From NCBI GenBank assembly GCA_965370435.1, contig CBDUUP010000114.1, forward strand, positions 1 to 11,360: a stretch of 11,360 nucleotides of DNA, read 5' to 3'. The DNA comes from CBDUUP01 sp965370435 (GTDB lineage: Bacteria > Chloroflexota > Anaerolineae > Anaerolineales > UBA11579). This document shows positions 1-8,200 of this stretch, piece after piece. Position 1 is the first letter of the stretch; each line of letters starts with the position of its first letter. Both the position numbers and the translations under genes were made by a program. The notes below the pieces were generated by a model. It was not told where the DNA came from. It ran no database searches and was given only the letters and a program-made list of their open reading frames with translations.

Positions 1-46
1 CTCCTGCTTTCATCTCTGCCATCGTCCGTTTGCACTAGTTCTAGAC

Positions 47-163
47 ATGAGCCAACCGGATTATCCTTCCGACGATTTTCAAAAGAGACCACCTAAGCGT
101 GGCAACGTTCTTTATGTCTATGAGGCGCAGGCGACCCGGCTAAAACCTCGACTCCTGGGATAA
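47..163 (+). CDS. Doubtful small ORF or C-terminal remnant at left edge
   Basis: An ATG at 47 opens a 38-codon frame ending in TAA at 161-163. The frame is also open from base 2 with no stop, so it could be the tail of a gene entering from the left. The product is charged and ends in a stretch that looks protein-like (GNVLYVYEAQATRLKPR). There is no Shine-Dalgarno motif before the ATG and I recognise no family. The rest of bases 1-225 holds nothing else I can support. This may well be chance. Confidence 0.15.
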   Translation: MSQPDYPSDDFQKRPPKRGNVLYVYEAQATRLKPRLLG

Positions 164-223
164 GTATGGTGAATAGATAAGGACGCGGAGAGGAGGGAAT
201 CTATAACATTCAGATACGATAGA

Positions 224-240
224 GTCTACTCGCGGTAGAC
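224..240. repeat. Short perfect inverted repeat over the regulator stop codon
   Basis: Six-base arms (GTCTAC and GTAGAC) flank a five-base loop, and the TAG stop of the response regulator lies inside the structure. It sits where an mRNA 3' hairpin would be expected, but no T-run follows on the minus strand. It is therefore a weak terminator candidate at best and could be coincidence. Confidence 0.25.
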
Positions 241-879
241 GACGCCTTTTTGCCAGGCGTAGACGGCGGCTTGGGTGCGGTCGGCGAGGTGGAGTTTGCT
301 CAAGATGTTGCTGACGTGGCCTTTGACGGTGTATCCGCTGATGACCAATTCTTCGGCGATCTCGGCGTTGCTCATCCCATTGGCGATCAGTTTGAGGACT
401 TCCATCTCGCGTTTGGTCAACTCGGTGAAGGGGTTGGACTCGTCTCGCTTAGCGCCGTGGAGTTCCTGGATGACGCGGGAGGCCACGCGGGGGTGGAGGG
501 TGGGTTCGCCACGGGCGGCTCTCTTCACGGCTTCGGCCAGCTCTTCCATTTTGACATCCTTCAAGATGTAGGAGAGCGCTCCGGCTTTGAGGGCTGGGAA
601 GATGTGCTCGTCGTCGTGATAGGAGGTCAACACAACGATTTGGGTGCGGGGGCTGAGGTCCTTGACCCGGCGGGTGGCTTCCACTCCATCCATGCCGGGC
701 ATGATGAGGTCCATCAAGACCACATCGGGGATCTGAGTCTCGACCATTTTTACGGCCGCGGCGCCAGATTCTGCTTCCCCAATGACGGTGAATTCGTCAT
801 GGGCGTCAAAGAAGGCCCGGATGCCCTGGCGGACAATCTCGTGGTCGTCCACCAGCAGGACTGTGATGGGATCATTCAT
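226..879 (-). CDS. Two-component response regulator, NarL/FixJ (LuxR-HTH) family
   Basis: This is a 217-residue cytoplasmic transcription factor. The N-terminal receiver domain (about residues 5-120) has the acidic pair D11/D12, the phospho-acceptor D57 (in VVLMDLIMPGMDG), T85 and K107. The C-terminal LuxR-type helix-turn-helix (about 150-212) has the usual LTKREMEVLKLIANGMSNAEI start and a VKGHVSNILSKL recognition helix. Length is normal for the family. The start ATG overlaps the TGA of the kinase gene (ATGAATGA, 8 bp). It is preceded by an AGGAGAG ribosome binding site inside the kinase gene, so translation is probably coupled. Its partner is the adjacent kinase. Sequence style is close to LiaR/VraR/DegU-like regulators, but the target genes cannot be read from the sequence. 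Confidence 0.96.
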   Translation of the reverse strand: MNDPITVLLVDDHEIVRQGIRAFFDAHDEFTVIGEAESGAAAVKMVETQIPDVVLMDLIMPGMDGVEATRRVKDLSPRTQIVVLTSYHDDEHIFPALKAGALSYILKDVKMEELAEAVKRAARGEPTLHPRVASRVIQELHGAKRDESNPFTELTKREMEVLKLIANGMSNAEIAEELVISGYTVKGHVSNILSKLHLADRTQAAVYAWQKGVVYRE

Positions 880-2377
880 GAATTTCGCTCTCCTCGCTCT
901 CGGTTGGCCGGTGGAGGGGGACGGTGAAGGATAGGCTGGTCCCTTCTCCGAGGGCGGTTTCGATGGTCAGGGCGCTTCCCAGGGCGTTGACCCGTTCACG
1001 CATAGATTGAAGCCCGAAACCGCTATGTACCTTATCAGGGTCAAAACCGAGTCCATCATCGCTTATGGTGAACGTAATCTCTTGTTTGCCGTAGGCCAGC
1101 CCGACTTCTACGTGTTTGGCCTGGCTGTGCCGGGCGGCGTTGGCGAGGGCCTCCTGGACAATTCGGAAGATGGCCTGCTCAATATCGAGAGGCAGGGATC
1201 GTTCCTGCTGGACGCGGACATCAACTTCAATCCCATTCTGGCGGGACCAATCCAGGGTATATTCCCGCACGGCGGAGGCCAAGCCTTTATCCTCCAGGGC
1301 GGCAGGGCGCAGTTCCTGGATGAGGTTGGTCAACTCCTTGCGCAGGTCAAAGATCAAACGCTCGGCTTCTTCGATATGGGTCTCTGCGGCGGCGGGATCG
1401 TTGTGAAGCAGCTTGCGGGCCGCGCTGATCTGGGCGGCGGCGGCGAAGGCCTGCTGTTTGGCGCTGTCGTGCAGGTCGCGGGCCAGGCGGTTGCGCTCTT
1501 CCACTACCACAAATTGGCTGCGGGTTTCTAATAATTGTTGAAGCTGCTGGGCCATGTGATTCAGGCGGCGGACTAACAGGCCCAATTCATCTCCCGAGGG
1601 GTCATCGACAAAAACGTCGAAATCGCCTTGACTCCAACCGAGGGTCGCTTCGGCGAGGCGGTCTAGTCTATGCACCAACCCGCGGGCGGCCAGATAGCCG
1701 AAAACTGTACCAATCAATCCAGCTACCAACGCAAAGAACAACATGCTGATTCCAAGAATCGGAAACAGATCGCCAAACAATGACGTAATGGATGGCACCG
1801 CGACTGACATAACTAGCGCTCCCAATACTTGTTCATTGGCGGCATCCATTATCGGCACGACCATGACAACATCGTTATCCGAGTTTGGGGCTGAATACAG
1901 GAATTGGGTATCCATTTCGCCTGCCAGAGCAGACTGGAGAGGACTTTCCATTCCTTCTATGCTCTGGGGATCAAGCAAGCGTCCGATCATGCCATTATCC
2001 ACGTAATCGGGAGGTGAGACAGCCAGGAGGATTCCATCACTCCCAACGATCAACAACCCGTCTGTTTCTTGGACGTTGATCCCTAACGCGTATGGCGCAG
2101 GTCTGATCCGATCCAGCCAGATATCCATCTCTTCCTGGTTCGGATGCGCTTCTGACAGGTAATGTTGAAGATCAGAGGTGTATTCAGTGATGACTAAATT
2201 TATGAACTGCGTTTGCAGATACCCAGTGTCAATCATAAGCGTGAGAACACCGGCTGCCGCAATGTAGAGGATCAATTCCACCGCAAGTAAAGCCCCGACG
2301 GTCACGACAGTGTAGCTCAATGTTAATTTCCATCGAAGCTGCCGGAAGCGATCAGAGAAAGTCGTGGGTATGCTCAT
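872..2377 (-). CDS. Membrane sensor histidine kinase, HisKA_3 (NarX/LiaS-like) type
   Basis: This 501-residue kinase phosphorylates the regulator encoded immediately downstream. A first membrane helix (about 18-48) and a second (about 206-230) bracket an extracytoplasmic sensor region of about 155 residues that I do not recognise; a single-Cache-like fold is possible. A HAMP linker follows (about 226-280), then the HisKA_3 dimerisation domain with phospho-acceptor H303 in ERNRLARDLHDSAKQQ. The HATPase_c domain has the N-box at N413 (EALANAARHS), a G1 box DDGLGFD (440-446) and a G2 box GFGLQSMRERV (453-463). All key residues are present. There is no Shine-Dalgarno motif before the ATG. Instead, a TATAAT lies 6 bp upstream, suggesting a leaderless transcript. 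The H-box wording DLHDSAKQQ is one I associate with Chloroflexota kinases. The stimulus is unknown. Confidence 0.95.
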   Translation of the reverse strand: MSIPTTFSDRFRQLRWKLTLSYTVVTVGALLAVELILYIAAAGVLTLMIDTGYLQTQFINLVITEYTSDLQHYLSEAHPNQEEMDIWLDRIRPAPYALGINVQETDGLLIVGSDGILLAVSPPDYVDNGMIGRLLDPQSIEGMESPLQSALAGEMDTQFLYSAPNSDNDVVMVVPIMDAANEQVLGALVMSVAVPSITSLFGDLFPILGISMLFFALVAGLIGTVFGYLAARGLVHRLDRLAEATLGWSQGDFDVFVDDPSGDELGLLVRRLNHMAQQLQQLLETRSQFVVVEERNRLARDLHDSAKQQAFAAAAQISAARKLLHNDPAAAETHIEEAERLIFDLRKELTNLIQELRPAALEDKGLASAVREYTLDWSRQNGIEVDVRVQQERSLPLDIEQAIFRIVQEALANAARHSQAKHVEVGLAYGKQEITFTISDDGLGFDPDKVHSGFGLQSMRERVNALGSALTIETALGEGTSLSFTVPLHRPTESEESEIHE

Positions 2378-2383
2378 AGACGT

Positions 2384-2411
2384 ATTATAGTACGGGAATG
2401 ATGTCTGTTGG
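2384..2411 (-). promoter_or_regulatory. Predicted leaderless promoter of the kinase-regulator operon
   Basis: On the minus strand a perfect TATAAT occupies 2389-2384. A weak -35 (CCAACA, 3 of 6 matches to TTGACA) lies at 2411-2406 with a 16-bp spacer. Transcription would begin at about the A of the kinase ATG (2377), so there is no room for a ribosome binding site and none is seen. The -10 lies in an imperfect palindrome, CGTACTATAATACG, at 2394-2381. Confidence 0.45.
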
Positions 2412-2412
2412 T

Positions 2413-2461
2413 AGAAAGACTGCTCCCTCTTCAGGTGGCAGCCTGGAGAAGAGGGAAGCAG
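2413..2461 (-). terminator. Rho-independent-type terminator of the CPBP protease gene
   Basis: Arms 2420-2432 and 2448-2461 are complementary over 13 bases with one bulged base. The loop can form a further CAGG/CCTG stem (2432-2435 with 2442-2445). On the minus strand the hairpin is followed by TCTTTCT, a T-rich tail, and it starts about 36 bp after the TAA of the protease gene. On the plus strand no T-run follows, so the direction is minus. It separates the protease transcript from the kinase promoter just downstream. Confidence 0.6.
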
Positions 2462-2496
2462 GCGTAAGAATGGTCAGGGATGGCGCTCAAGAGATC

Positions 2497-3234
2497 TTAG
2501 AATACCCCGAAGTACAAGGCCACGAAGCGCAAGGTGTTCAAAAGGCCGTGAGCGATGATGGTGATCCACAGGTTCCGCCCGGACTTATGGTAGATAAAAC
2601 CGAACAAGAGTCCCATTGCAGCGGTGCCTGCGATACCGGCAGGGCCTTCGACGTAATGGGCGAACCCGAATACGACGGCGCTCAGAACCACCGCCAGCGC
2701 CGATCCAAGCCTGGTGTTCTGGAAAAAATCACCGAAGCGGTTGATGAGGAAGGCTCGATAGAGCATCTCTTCACCGAAGGTGATAAATGTCCAGGCCAGG
2801 GTGACACCGAAGATCAAGACTGACAGGTCGCCAACCATTGGTTCGAAGCGGCTGAGGTCCGCCGGTTCCACCTCGAACCCCGGCAGGTTCTGGATAAGCG
2901 CATCCGACATAGTGATAACGATTATCGTCCCTACCATTGCGGCGAAGCTCAGAAGGATGGTTCGGGGCCAGTTTTTGGGCCGGGCTAACCCGATTTTGCG
3001 CCAGCTCGTGCCTCGCATTTTCAGCACCACCGCGCCAATGATGACGCTGACCACAAATCCCAGGTTGACGACCATGCCGCCAGCCATCGTGTCAGTTCTG
3101 ATCACATTGCCCAGGATGACGATCCCGATAATAGGCGCGAAAACGATCAGGATATCCAGCAGGCCTTGAAATCTCTTGGCGCTCATCTGCCCGCTTGCGC
3201 CTTCACTCATAGAGAGCGTTGTTTGGTTGTTCAT
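2497..3234 (-). CDS. CPBP-family intramembrane metalloprotease (CAAX/ABI-like)
   Basis: A 245-residue integral membrane protein with several hydrophobic helices (about 25-45, 52-71, 92-112, 135-153, 180-196, 203-215 and 222-242). The family's metal-site motifs are all visible: EEMLYR (155-160), FAHYVEG (H193) and IIAHGLLN (H229, N233). The family includes CAAX prenyl endopeptidase Rce1 and bacterial Abi proteins. In bacteria the substrates are mostly unknown; roles proposed for relatives include peptide maturation and self-immunity. The start is supported by an AAGGAG motif 7 bases before the ATG. It appears to be a single-gene transcript, ended by the hairpin at 2413-2461, and is divergent from the amylase gene. 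No toxin or peptide gene is adjacent, so its substrate cannot be inferred. Confidence 0.9.
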   Translation of the reverse strand: MNNQTTLSMSEGASGQMSAKRFQGLLDILIVFAPIIGIVILGNVIRTDTMAGGMVVNLGFVVSVIIGAVVLKMRGTSWRKIGLARPKNWPRTILLSFAAMVGTIIVITMSDALIQNLPGFEVEPADLSRFEPMVGDLSVLIFGVTLAWTFITFGEEMLYRAFLINRFGDFFQNTRLGSALAVVLSAVVFGFAHYVEGPAGIAGTAAMGLLFGFIYHKSGRNLWITIIAHGLLNTLRFVALYFGVF

Positions 3235-3306
3235 TGTTCATCTCCTTTTCGATAGTTGATTTGATGTAGGCATAGGATAAAGCTTTTCAGCATAAAACAC
3301 ACGAGC

Positions 3307-3352
3307 CTGGAGAGGGGTCTTTAGCAGTGCTGGAGAGGGGGTTGGGTTTGGG
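3307..3352 (+). repeat. G-rich stretch with an 11-base direct repeat in the divergent spacer
   Basis: The 275-bp spacer between the divergent protease and amylase genes (3235-3509) contains CTGGAGAGGGG twice, at 3307-3317 and 3330-3340. The copies are 23 bases apart, about two helical turns. The second copy runs into further G-runs (GGGGG, GGG, GGG between 3337 and 3352). This could be a pair of regulator sites or simple purine-rich sequence. The surrounding 3353-3430 is also purine-rich and shows no gene. Confidence 0.35.
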
Positions 3353-3466
3353 TCAGGTGGATGACCGGTGGAGTGTAATTAGGGATGGAGTGGAGAAGAA
3401 GCAGAGAGGTTTAACACTCGATAGAGCGCGAAATTCATACAAGAATAATAGTTAATGAAATCAGTT

Positions 3467-3502
3467 TATAATATCCCTCCCAACCTTATCACTCCAGAGG
3501 AG
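3467..3502 (+). promoter_or_regulatory. -10 box and ribosome binding site of the lipoprotein amylase gene
   Basis: A perfect TATAAT lies at 3467-3472, 38 bp before the ATG; I see no convincing -35 at 15-19 bp spacing. AGAGGAG at 3496-3502 lies 7 bases before the ATG at 3510 and supports that start. The 5' leader would be about 30 bases. Confidence 0.5.
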
Positions 3503-3509
3503 TTCTCCC

Positions 3510-5201
3510 ATGAAATTATCCCCAAAAACCACACTTATTCTGGGGGGACTGATTTTATTATCCGGTTGTACATCTCCCGCCACGCCTACTGCGGCTCCAC
3601 CTATACCTACCATCACGCCTACGGCCGCGCCTACGACCACGCCTACTCCCAATGTCCAGCCTATATCCTTGATGCCCGAAGGGACTGATGGATTCGCCTG
3701 GTGGAACGATACCGTATTTTACGAGATTTTTGTCCGCAGTTTCGCGGACAGCGACGGAGACGGGGTCGGCGACTTCAACGGGTTGACCGCCAGCCTTGAT
3801 TACCTCAACGACGGGGATCCGGCGACCACCAGCGACCTGGGAATAACCGGTATATGGTTGATGCCTATCAATCCCAGCCCCTCCTATCACGGCTACGACG
3901 TGACCGATTATTATGATGTCAATCCCGACTACGGCAGTATGGAGGATTTTCAACGTTTCTTAGAAGAGGCTCACGAACGGGGCATCCGGGTTATCATGGA
4001 CTTGGTGCTCAATCACACCTCCAGCCACCATCCCTGGTTCGCGAAAGCCCAAAATCCAAATTCGGAGCATCACAATTGGTACGTGTGGGCCGAGAATCCC
4101 CTGGGGCCAGGCTGGCACTCCGTCGCCAACGGCAGCCGGTATTACTACGGATTGTTCTGGTCGGGGATGCCCGATCTGAACTACGAAAACCCCGACGTTA
4201 CCGCCCAAATGTACGCTGTAGCCGCTTTCTGGCTCACCGAGGTGGGCGTGGACGGCTTCCGGCTTGACGCCGCCAAACACCTGATTGAAGACGGCCTGGA
4301 GATTTCCAACACACCCGCCACACACGAATGGTTCGAGGACTTTCGGGTGATGTATAAAGCCCTCAATCCGGAGGCTATCACGGTTGGCGAAGTCTGGGAC
4401 GCCACTATCCTTATGGCCGAGTACGTTCAGGGCGACGAGTTCGATCTGGCTTTCAACTTCGACCTGGCGGCTGGCTACCTCAACGCCGCGCAATCGGGGC
4501 GCAGCCTCCCGGCAATCTCCCCTATCCGAATGGGGCTTCCCTATTTCCTACCCAACCAATTCGCCCCATTCCTGACCAACCACGACCAGAACCGGGTGAT
4601 GTCCATTCTGGGCGGCGACCTGGACCAGGCCAAACTTGCCGCCGCGCTGCTGCTCACCGGGCCGGGAACGCCTTTCATCTATTATGGGGAGGAAATCGGG
4701 ATGCTGGGGATGAAGCCGGATGAGGACATCCGCACACCCATGCAGTGGAGTGCAGAAACCGGCGGGGGCTTCACCACCGGGGAGGCCTGGCATGACCTCA
4801 ACCAAGATTACACCCAGAAAAACGTCGCCAACCAGACCGACGACTCATCCTCCTTGCTCTGGTGGTACCGAACGCTGATCCAGTTGCGCAACCAGCACGC
4901 GGCCCTGCGGGTCGGTGAGACCCTCCTGGTGGACAGCGGAAACCACGGGGTCTACGCCATCCTCCGAGCCAGCGAGGGCGAGACCATTCTGGTGGTCATC
5001 AACTTGACCGGCCAACCGGTGAGCGACTACGCCCTCTCTTTGAATGCTTCACCCCTGGTGGATGGAGACTATCCCGCCTACTCCCTGCTGGACGACTCCC
5101 TCCTCGCCGCCATAACGATGAGCGGCGGCGCATTCGAGGAGTATCGCCCTCTTGAAACTCTAGATGCATATCAAGTATTGGTCATTCAGATATCTAAATG
5201 A
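3510..5201 (+). CDS. Extracellular lipoprotein alpha-amylase-type enzyme, GH13 (MPDLN group)
   Basis: This 563-residue retaining glycosidase should cut alpha-1,4-glucans on the cell surface. A lipoprotein signal peptide ends in the lipobox LLSGC (Cys20), followed by a Thr/Pro linker (21-50). The (beta/alpha)8 barrel covers about 60-430 and a C-terminal beta domain about 450-563. Visible GH13 motifs are a calcium-type loop (DSDGDGVGD, 80-88), region I DLVLNH (164-169), nucleophile D253 (GFRLDAAKH), acid/base E294 (GEVWD) and transition-state D359 (TNHDQNR). Region V reads MPDLN (220-224), the signature of enzymes intermediate between oligo-1,6-glucosidases and neopullulanases (subfamily GH13_36). 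That group includes lipoprotein amylases of Thermotoga and Halothermothrix. Exact specificity (alpha-amylase, neopullulanase or alpha-glucosidase) is not settled by motifs. The gene's end overlaps the convergent GH57 gene by 16 bp. Confidence 0.95.
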   Translation: MKLSPKTTLILGGLILLSGCTSPATPTAAPPIPTITPTAAPTTTPTPNVQPISLMPEGTDGFAWWNDTVFYEIFVRSFADSDGDGVGDFNGLTASLDYLNDGDPATTSDLGITGIWLMPINPSPSYHGYDVTDYYDVNPDYGSMEDFQRFLEEAHERGIRVIMDLVLNHTSSHHPWFAKAQNPNSEHHNWYVWAENPLGPGWHSVANGSRYYYGLFWSGMPDLNYENPDVTAQMYAVAAFWLTEVGVDGFRLDAAKHLIEDGLEISNTPATHEWFEDFRVMYKALNPEAITVGEVWDATILMAEYVQGDEFDLAFNFDLAAGYLNAAQSGRSLPAISPIRMGLPYFLPNQFAPFLTNHDQNRVMSILGGDLDQAKLAAALLLTGPGTPFIYYGEEIGMLGMKPDEDIRTPMQWSAETGGGFTTGEAWHDLNQDYTQKNVANQTDDSSSLLWWYRTLIQLRNQHAALRVGETLLVDSGNHGVYAILRASEGETILVVINLTGQPVSDYALSLNASPLVDGDYPAYSLLDDSLLAAITMSGGAFEEYRPLETLDAYQVLVIQISK

Positions 5202-8200
5202 TCGCGCCGGGAGGGAAGGGCAACCGGCAGGCTGTCCAAGCCTCTTAACGTCACATTCGCAGCCCGACTCTCCACGGTGAACATGAAAACGGCGGCGAAA
5301 TTCTCGGCGGTGAGTTCGGCTTGGGCGACACTCACGGGGGTGAAGTCGCTCAACCAGGCCTCCTGCATGCCCTGTTCCGCCCAGACGATATCGACCACCC
5401 GGGTGTGGTTGGTGGCTCCAGGAGGCGCGCCGCCGAGACGCCATTGTTCGCCAACCGGAAGCACGTCCCGGACTCGCATCACCCCCCCGCTGGGATATCC
5501 TTCCTGGCTGAGGGACATCACCGCGAAAGCCCAATCCGCAGGGTTGTCGCCCAGGAGGGCCTTGGGCACACGGATGGTGATCTTGCGCTGGCCGGGGTCC
5601 ACCAAGATCTGGAACTCACTTGAGGTGGCGATCTGGTTGGGGCCTTCAACACCCGGGGTGTAGATTCCGGCGGTCCAGCCCTCGGCGTGGATGGCGAAAT
5701 CCCAGGCGAAGGGATCTAGCAGGGTCAGGTTGCGTCCGGGTAGAAGCGCCTTCCCGCCCACGCCATCCTGATCTGCGTCAATGTAGATATCGATGGTTTG
5801 AAGCGAAAGCCCGTTGGGGGAACCCCAGGGGTTATCCACCGGCCCCCGCATCACGATCTTGAAAACTATATTCTCATCGTCTTCGCCCATTTGGAAGTTG
5901 AGGATGTCGAAGTTGCCCCCGCTGAAGACAGAATCCGATGGATAAGTATAGGTTCCCGGCCCGTAATCGTCGCTGGCCGGGTCGTCGATCTCCAATAAGA
6001 CTGTGGTCGTGCCTACGTCGGGGACCGCTAACTGGGCGGGTCCCATGCCGGGCAGGGAATCGACGTCCACGTCGGCGTCAACGCCCGCTATGGTCTGGGT
6101 CTCTTGATAGAAGGCCCGGAAACTGATCCGGTCGCCGGTGTCCGCGTTCCCCAGATCGGTGAAGGAAAGGCGGAACTCGATCCCCTCTCCAACTGCGGCC
6201 TCCAACCCCGAATCTGCTACCAGACTCCACCTCTCGTCTCCCTCTGCGAGGTAATACGCCGCTCCTGTGAACTGGCCATCTTCGATATTCAGCGTTACCA
6301 GGGCTTCCCCGCCGAAACCCAGCAGGGTTCCGCTTCGGGTGAAATTGTTGACCCCTCTTCCGCCGGGAATCGCAAGATAGATTTCCACAACGCTCTCGCC
6401 GGAGGAATATGTGAATGCAGCATCCTTTTCAATGTAGACATTGAGATTCTTGCTGTCGAAACCGTAGGTCAGGCTGGCGAAGAAGGGTTGACCGGCAGCC
6501 ATCGCGCCGCCCGAGGCCAGATAAGTCCCGCCCGCATCCCACTCTCCGGGGCTTGCAACGCCGTCAATCTCCACCGCGACCAGATCGGTGGAAGGCGTAT
6601 CCGCGCCCACCGCCCGCTGGGGGATGATGGGGACATCCAGGATCGTGGGCGGGTCTAGGCCCAGAGCGACGTAAACTTGTTTGAGCGTGTTCCTGAACAT
6701 TTCGTCGAAGGATTCGTCATTGCCTGAATCCTGGTCGGCCCCGTACCACCAGAACCAATCGGAACCTTCGGCGATGTACATGTTCAGCATGGCCTCTTCC
6801 AGTTGTTCCTCGCTCACCGTACCCGCCCGGCTGCCGGTGATGTACTCTTGCAGCAGGATTCGGGTCTCGGTGAGTAATTCCCAGGCCCTGTTTTCCTCAT
6901 CCTCGCCGATCCAGGTCGAGAAGTCGTGGCTGATCCAGGAACCGGCCCATAGTTGCTCGATAGCCGGTTGTTGGGGAGCGATCTCGAGAAATTCACTGGG
7001 AGTCACAGTGATGATGGTGGAGTCTTCGCTGAGGCCCTGGTATAGGCTGTGCAGAAACTCCTTCCCGTCGTTTTCGTAATATTCCCAGGCATTCTCTCCA
7101 TCCAGGATCACCGATACCAGATGAGGCCCTTCCGCCCCGCTGGCGATCAACTGCTCGCGGATGTCGTGGATGCGGTTGATGAAGTCTGCGGCGGCCAAGT
7201 CGCCGTCCATGCCGGAATAGGTGAATCCGACTTTGTCTGAAATGACCACGTCACGGAAGACCATCGCCACCGGTCCGCCCTGCCGCCCTTCCACGTAGTA
7301 CGGGCGATAGAGCGTGTCCGCATCCACCACGGTTTCGTTGGCGTTCCGGGTGAAGCTGTCGAAACCCAGACTGTTTGCAAGAACGCCCTCGTCGGAGGCC
7401 ATCCACTGGATCCCATTCCGGGCCACCATGGTGACGATCTCCTGCGCTACGGAGCCTTCCGCAGGCCACATCCCTCGGGGAGCCATGCCGAAGTGGTCCT
7501 CGTAAAGCTGAACGCCCAGTTCGACCTGGGCCACTGCATCCTGGCCGAAGGCGAAACGCGCGCCGGGCAGCACCAGGTCGGAGAGGGCGATGCGGGCCAG
7601 GTCGGTGTTGACCAGCAGGGGCAAAATGGGGTGGGCGAAGGGAGTCATGGTGATCTCAATCTGGCCGCTGTCCTGGAGGGCCTTATGCACCGGGATCACC
7701 TCCCCAATCAGACGCTCGTGTTCGGCGAAGAGGATGGCCTTATCGCTTTCGTCATAATCCCGCCCTTTGGCGACCAGACCTGCCAGGGGTTCCTGGGCGA
7801 GCCAATCCGGGTCCACCCAGGCCAGGTTGAACATGATCTGTAGGTCAAGATAATCTTGGGTCTCATAGGCCGCAAGGTAATTATCGCTGGCGTCGCGCAG
7901 GTTGAGCAGTTCCTGATACCGTGGGAATCGGGCGATCACCCTGCGATTAGTATCGAAGAAGCGATCCAGGATGAATATCTTCTGTTCATCGGTCAGGTCG
8001 CTGGCCGGAACCTCGGCGAGGACCCAATAGAGGTCCTTGGTCCCTGATTCCAGGTCGTCCAACTGGCGGATCAGGCTGGGGGTGAGGTTGAAGGTGACGT
8101 GGATGTCCGGGTATCCCTCCAGGATGGCGGCCATATCCACGTAATCTTTGGTGGCGTGGACGCGCACCCAGGGGCGGGTATAAGTTTCCGTCTCGGGGTC

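Noticed and set aside
34..45. ACTAGTTCTAGA, adjacent SpeI and XbaI sites as in common cloning vector polylinkers
   Set aside because: Only about 13 bases match and the flanking bases do not continue the polylinker, so chance is more likely than vector contamination.
224..240. Hairpin at the response regulator stop codon as a terminator
   Set aside because: The stem is only 6 bp and no T-run follows on the minus strand; listed only as a repeat.
250..927. Plus-strand open frame of about 225 codons opposite the response regulator
   Set aside because: It is a mirror of a clear receiver-HTH gene. The product is Gly/Val/Asp-rich without motifs and there is no ribosome binding site.
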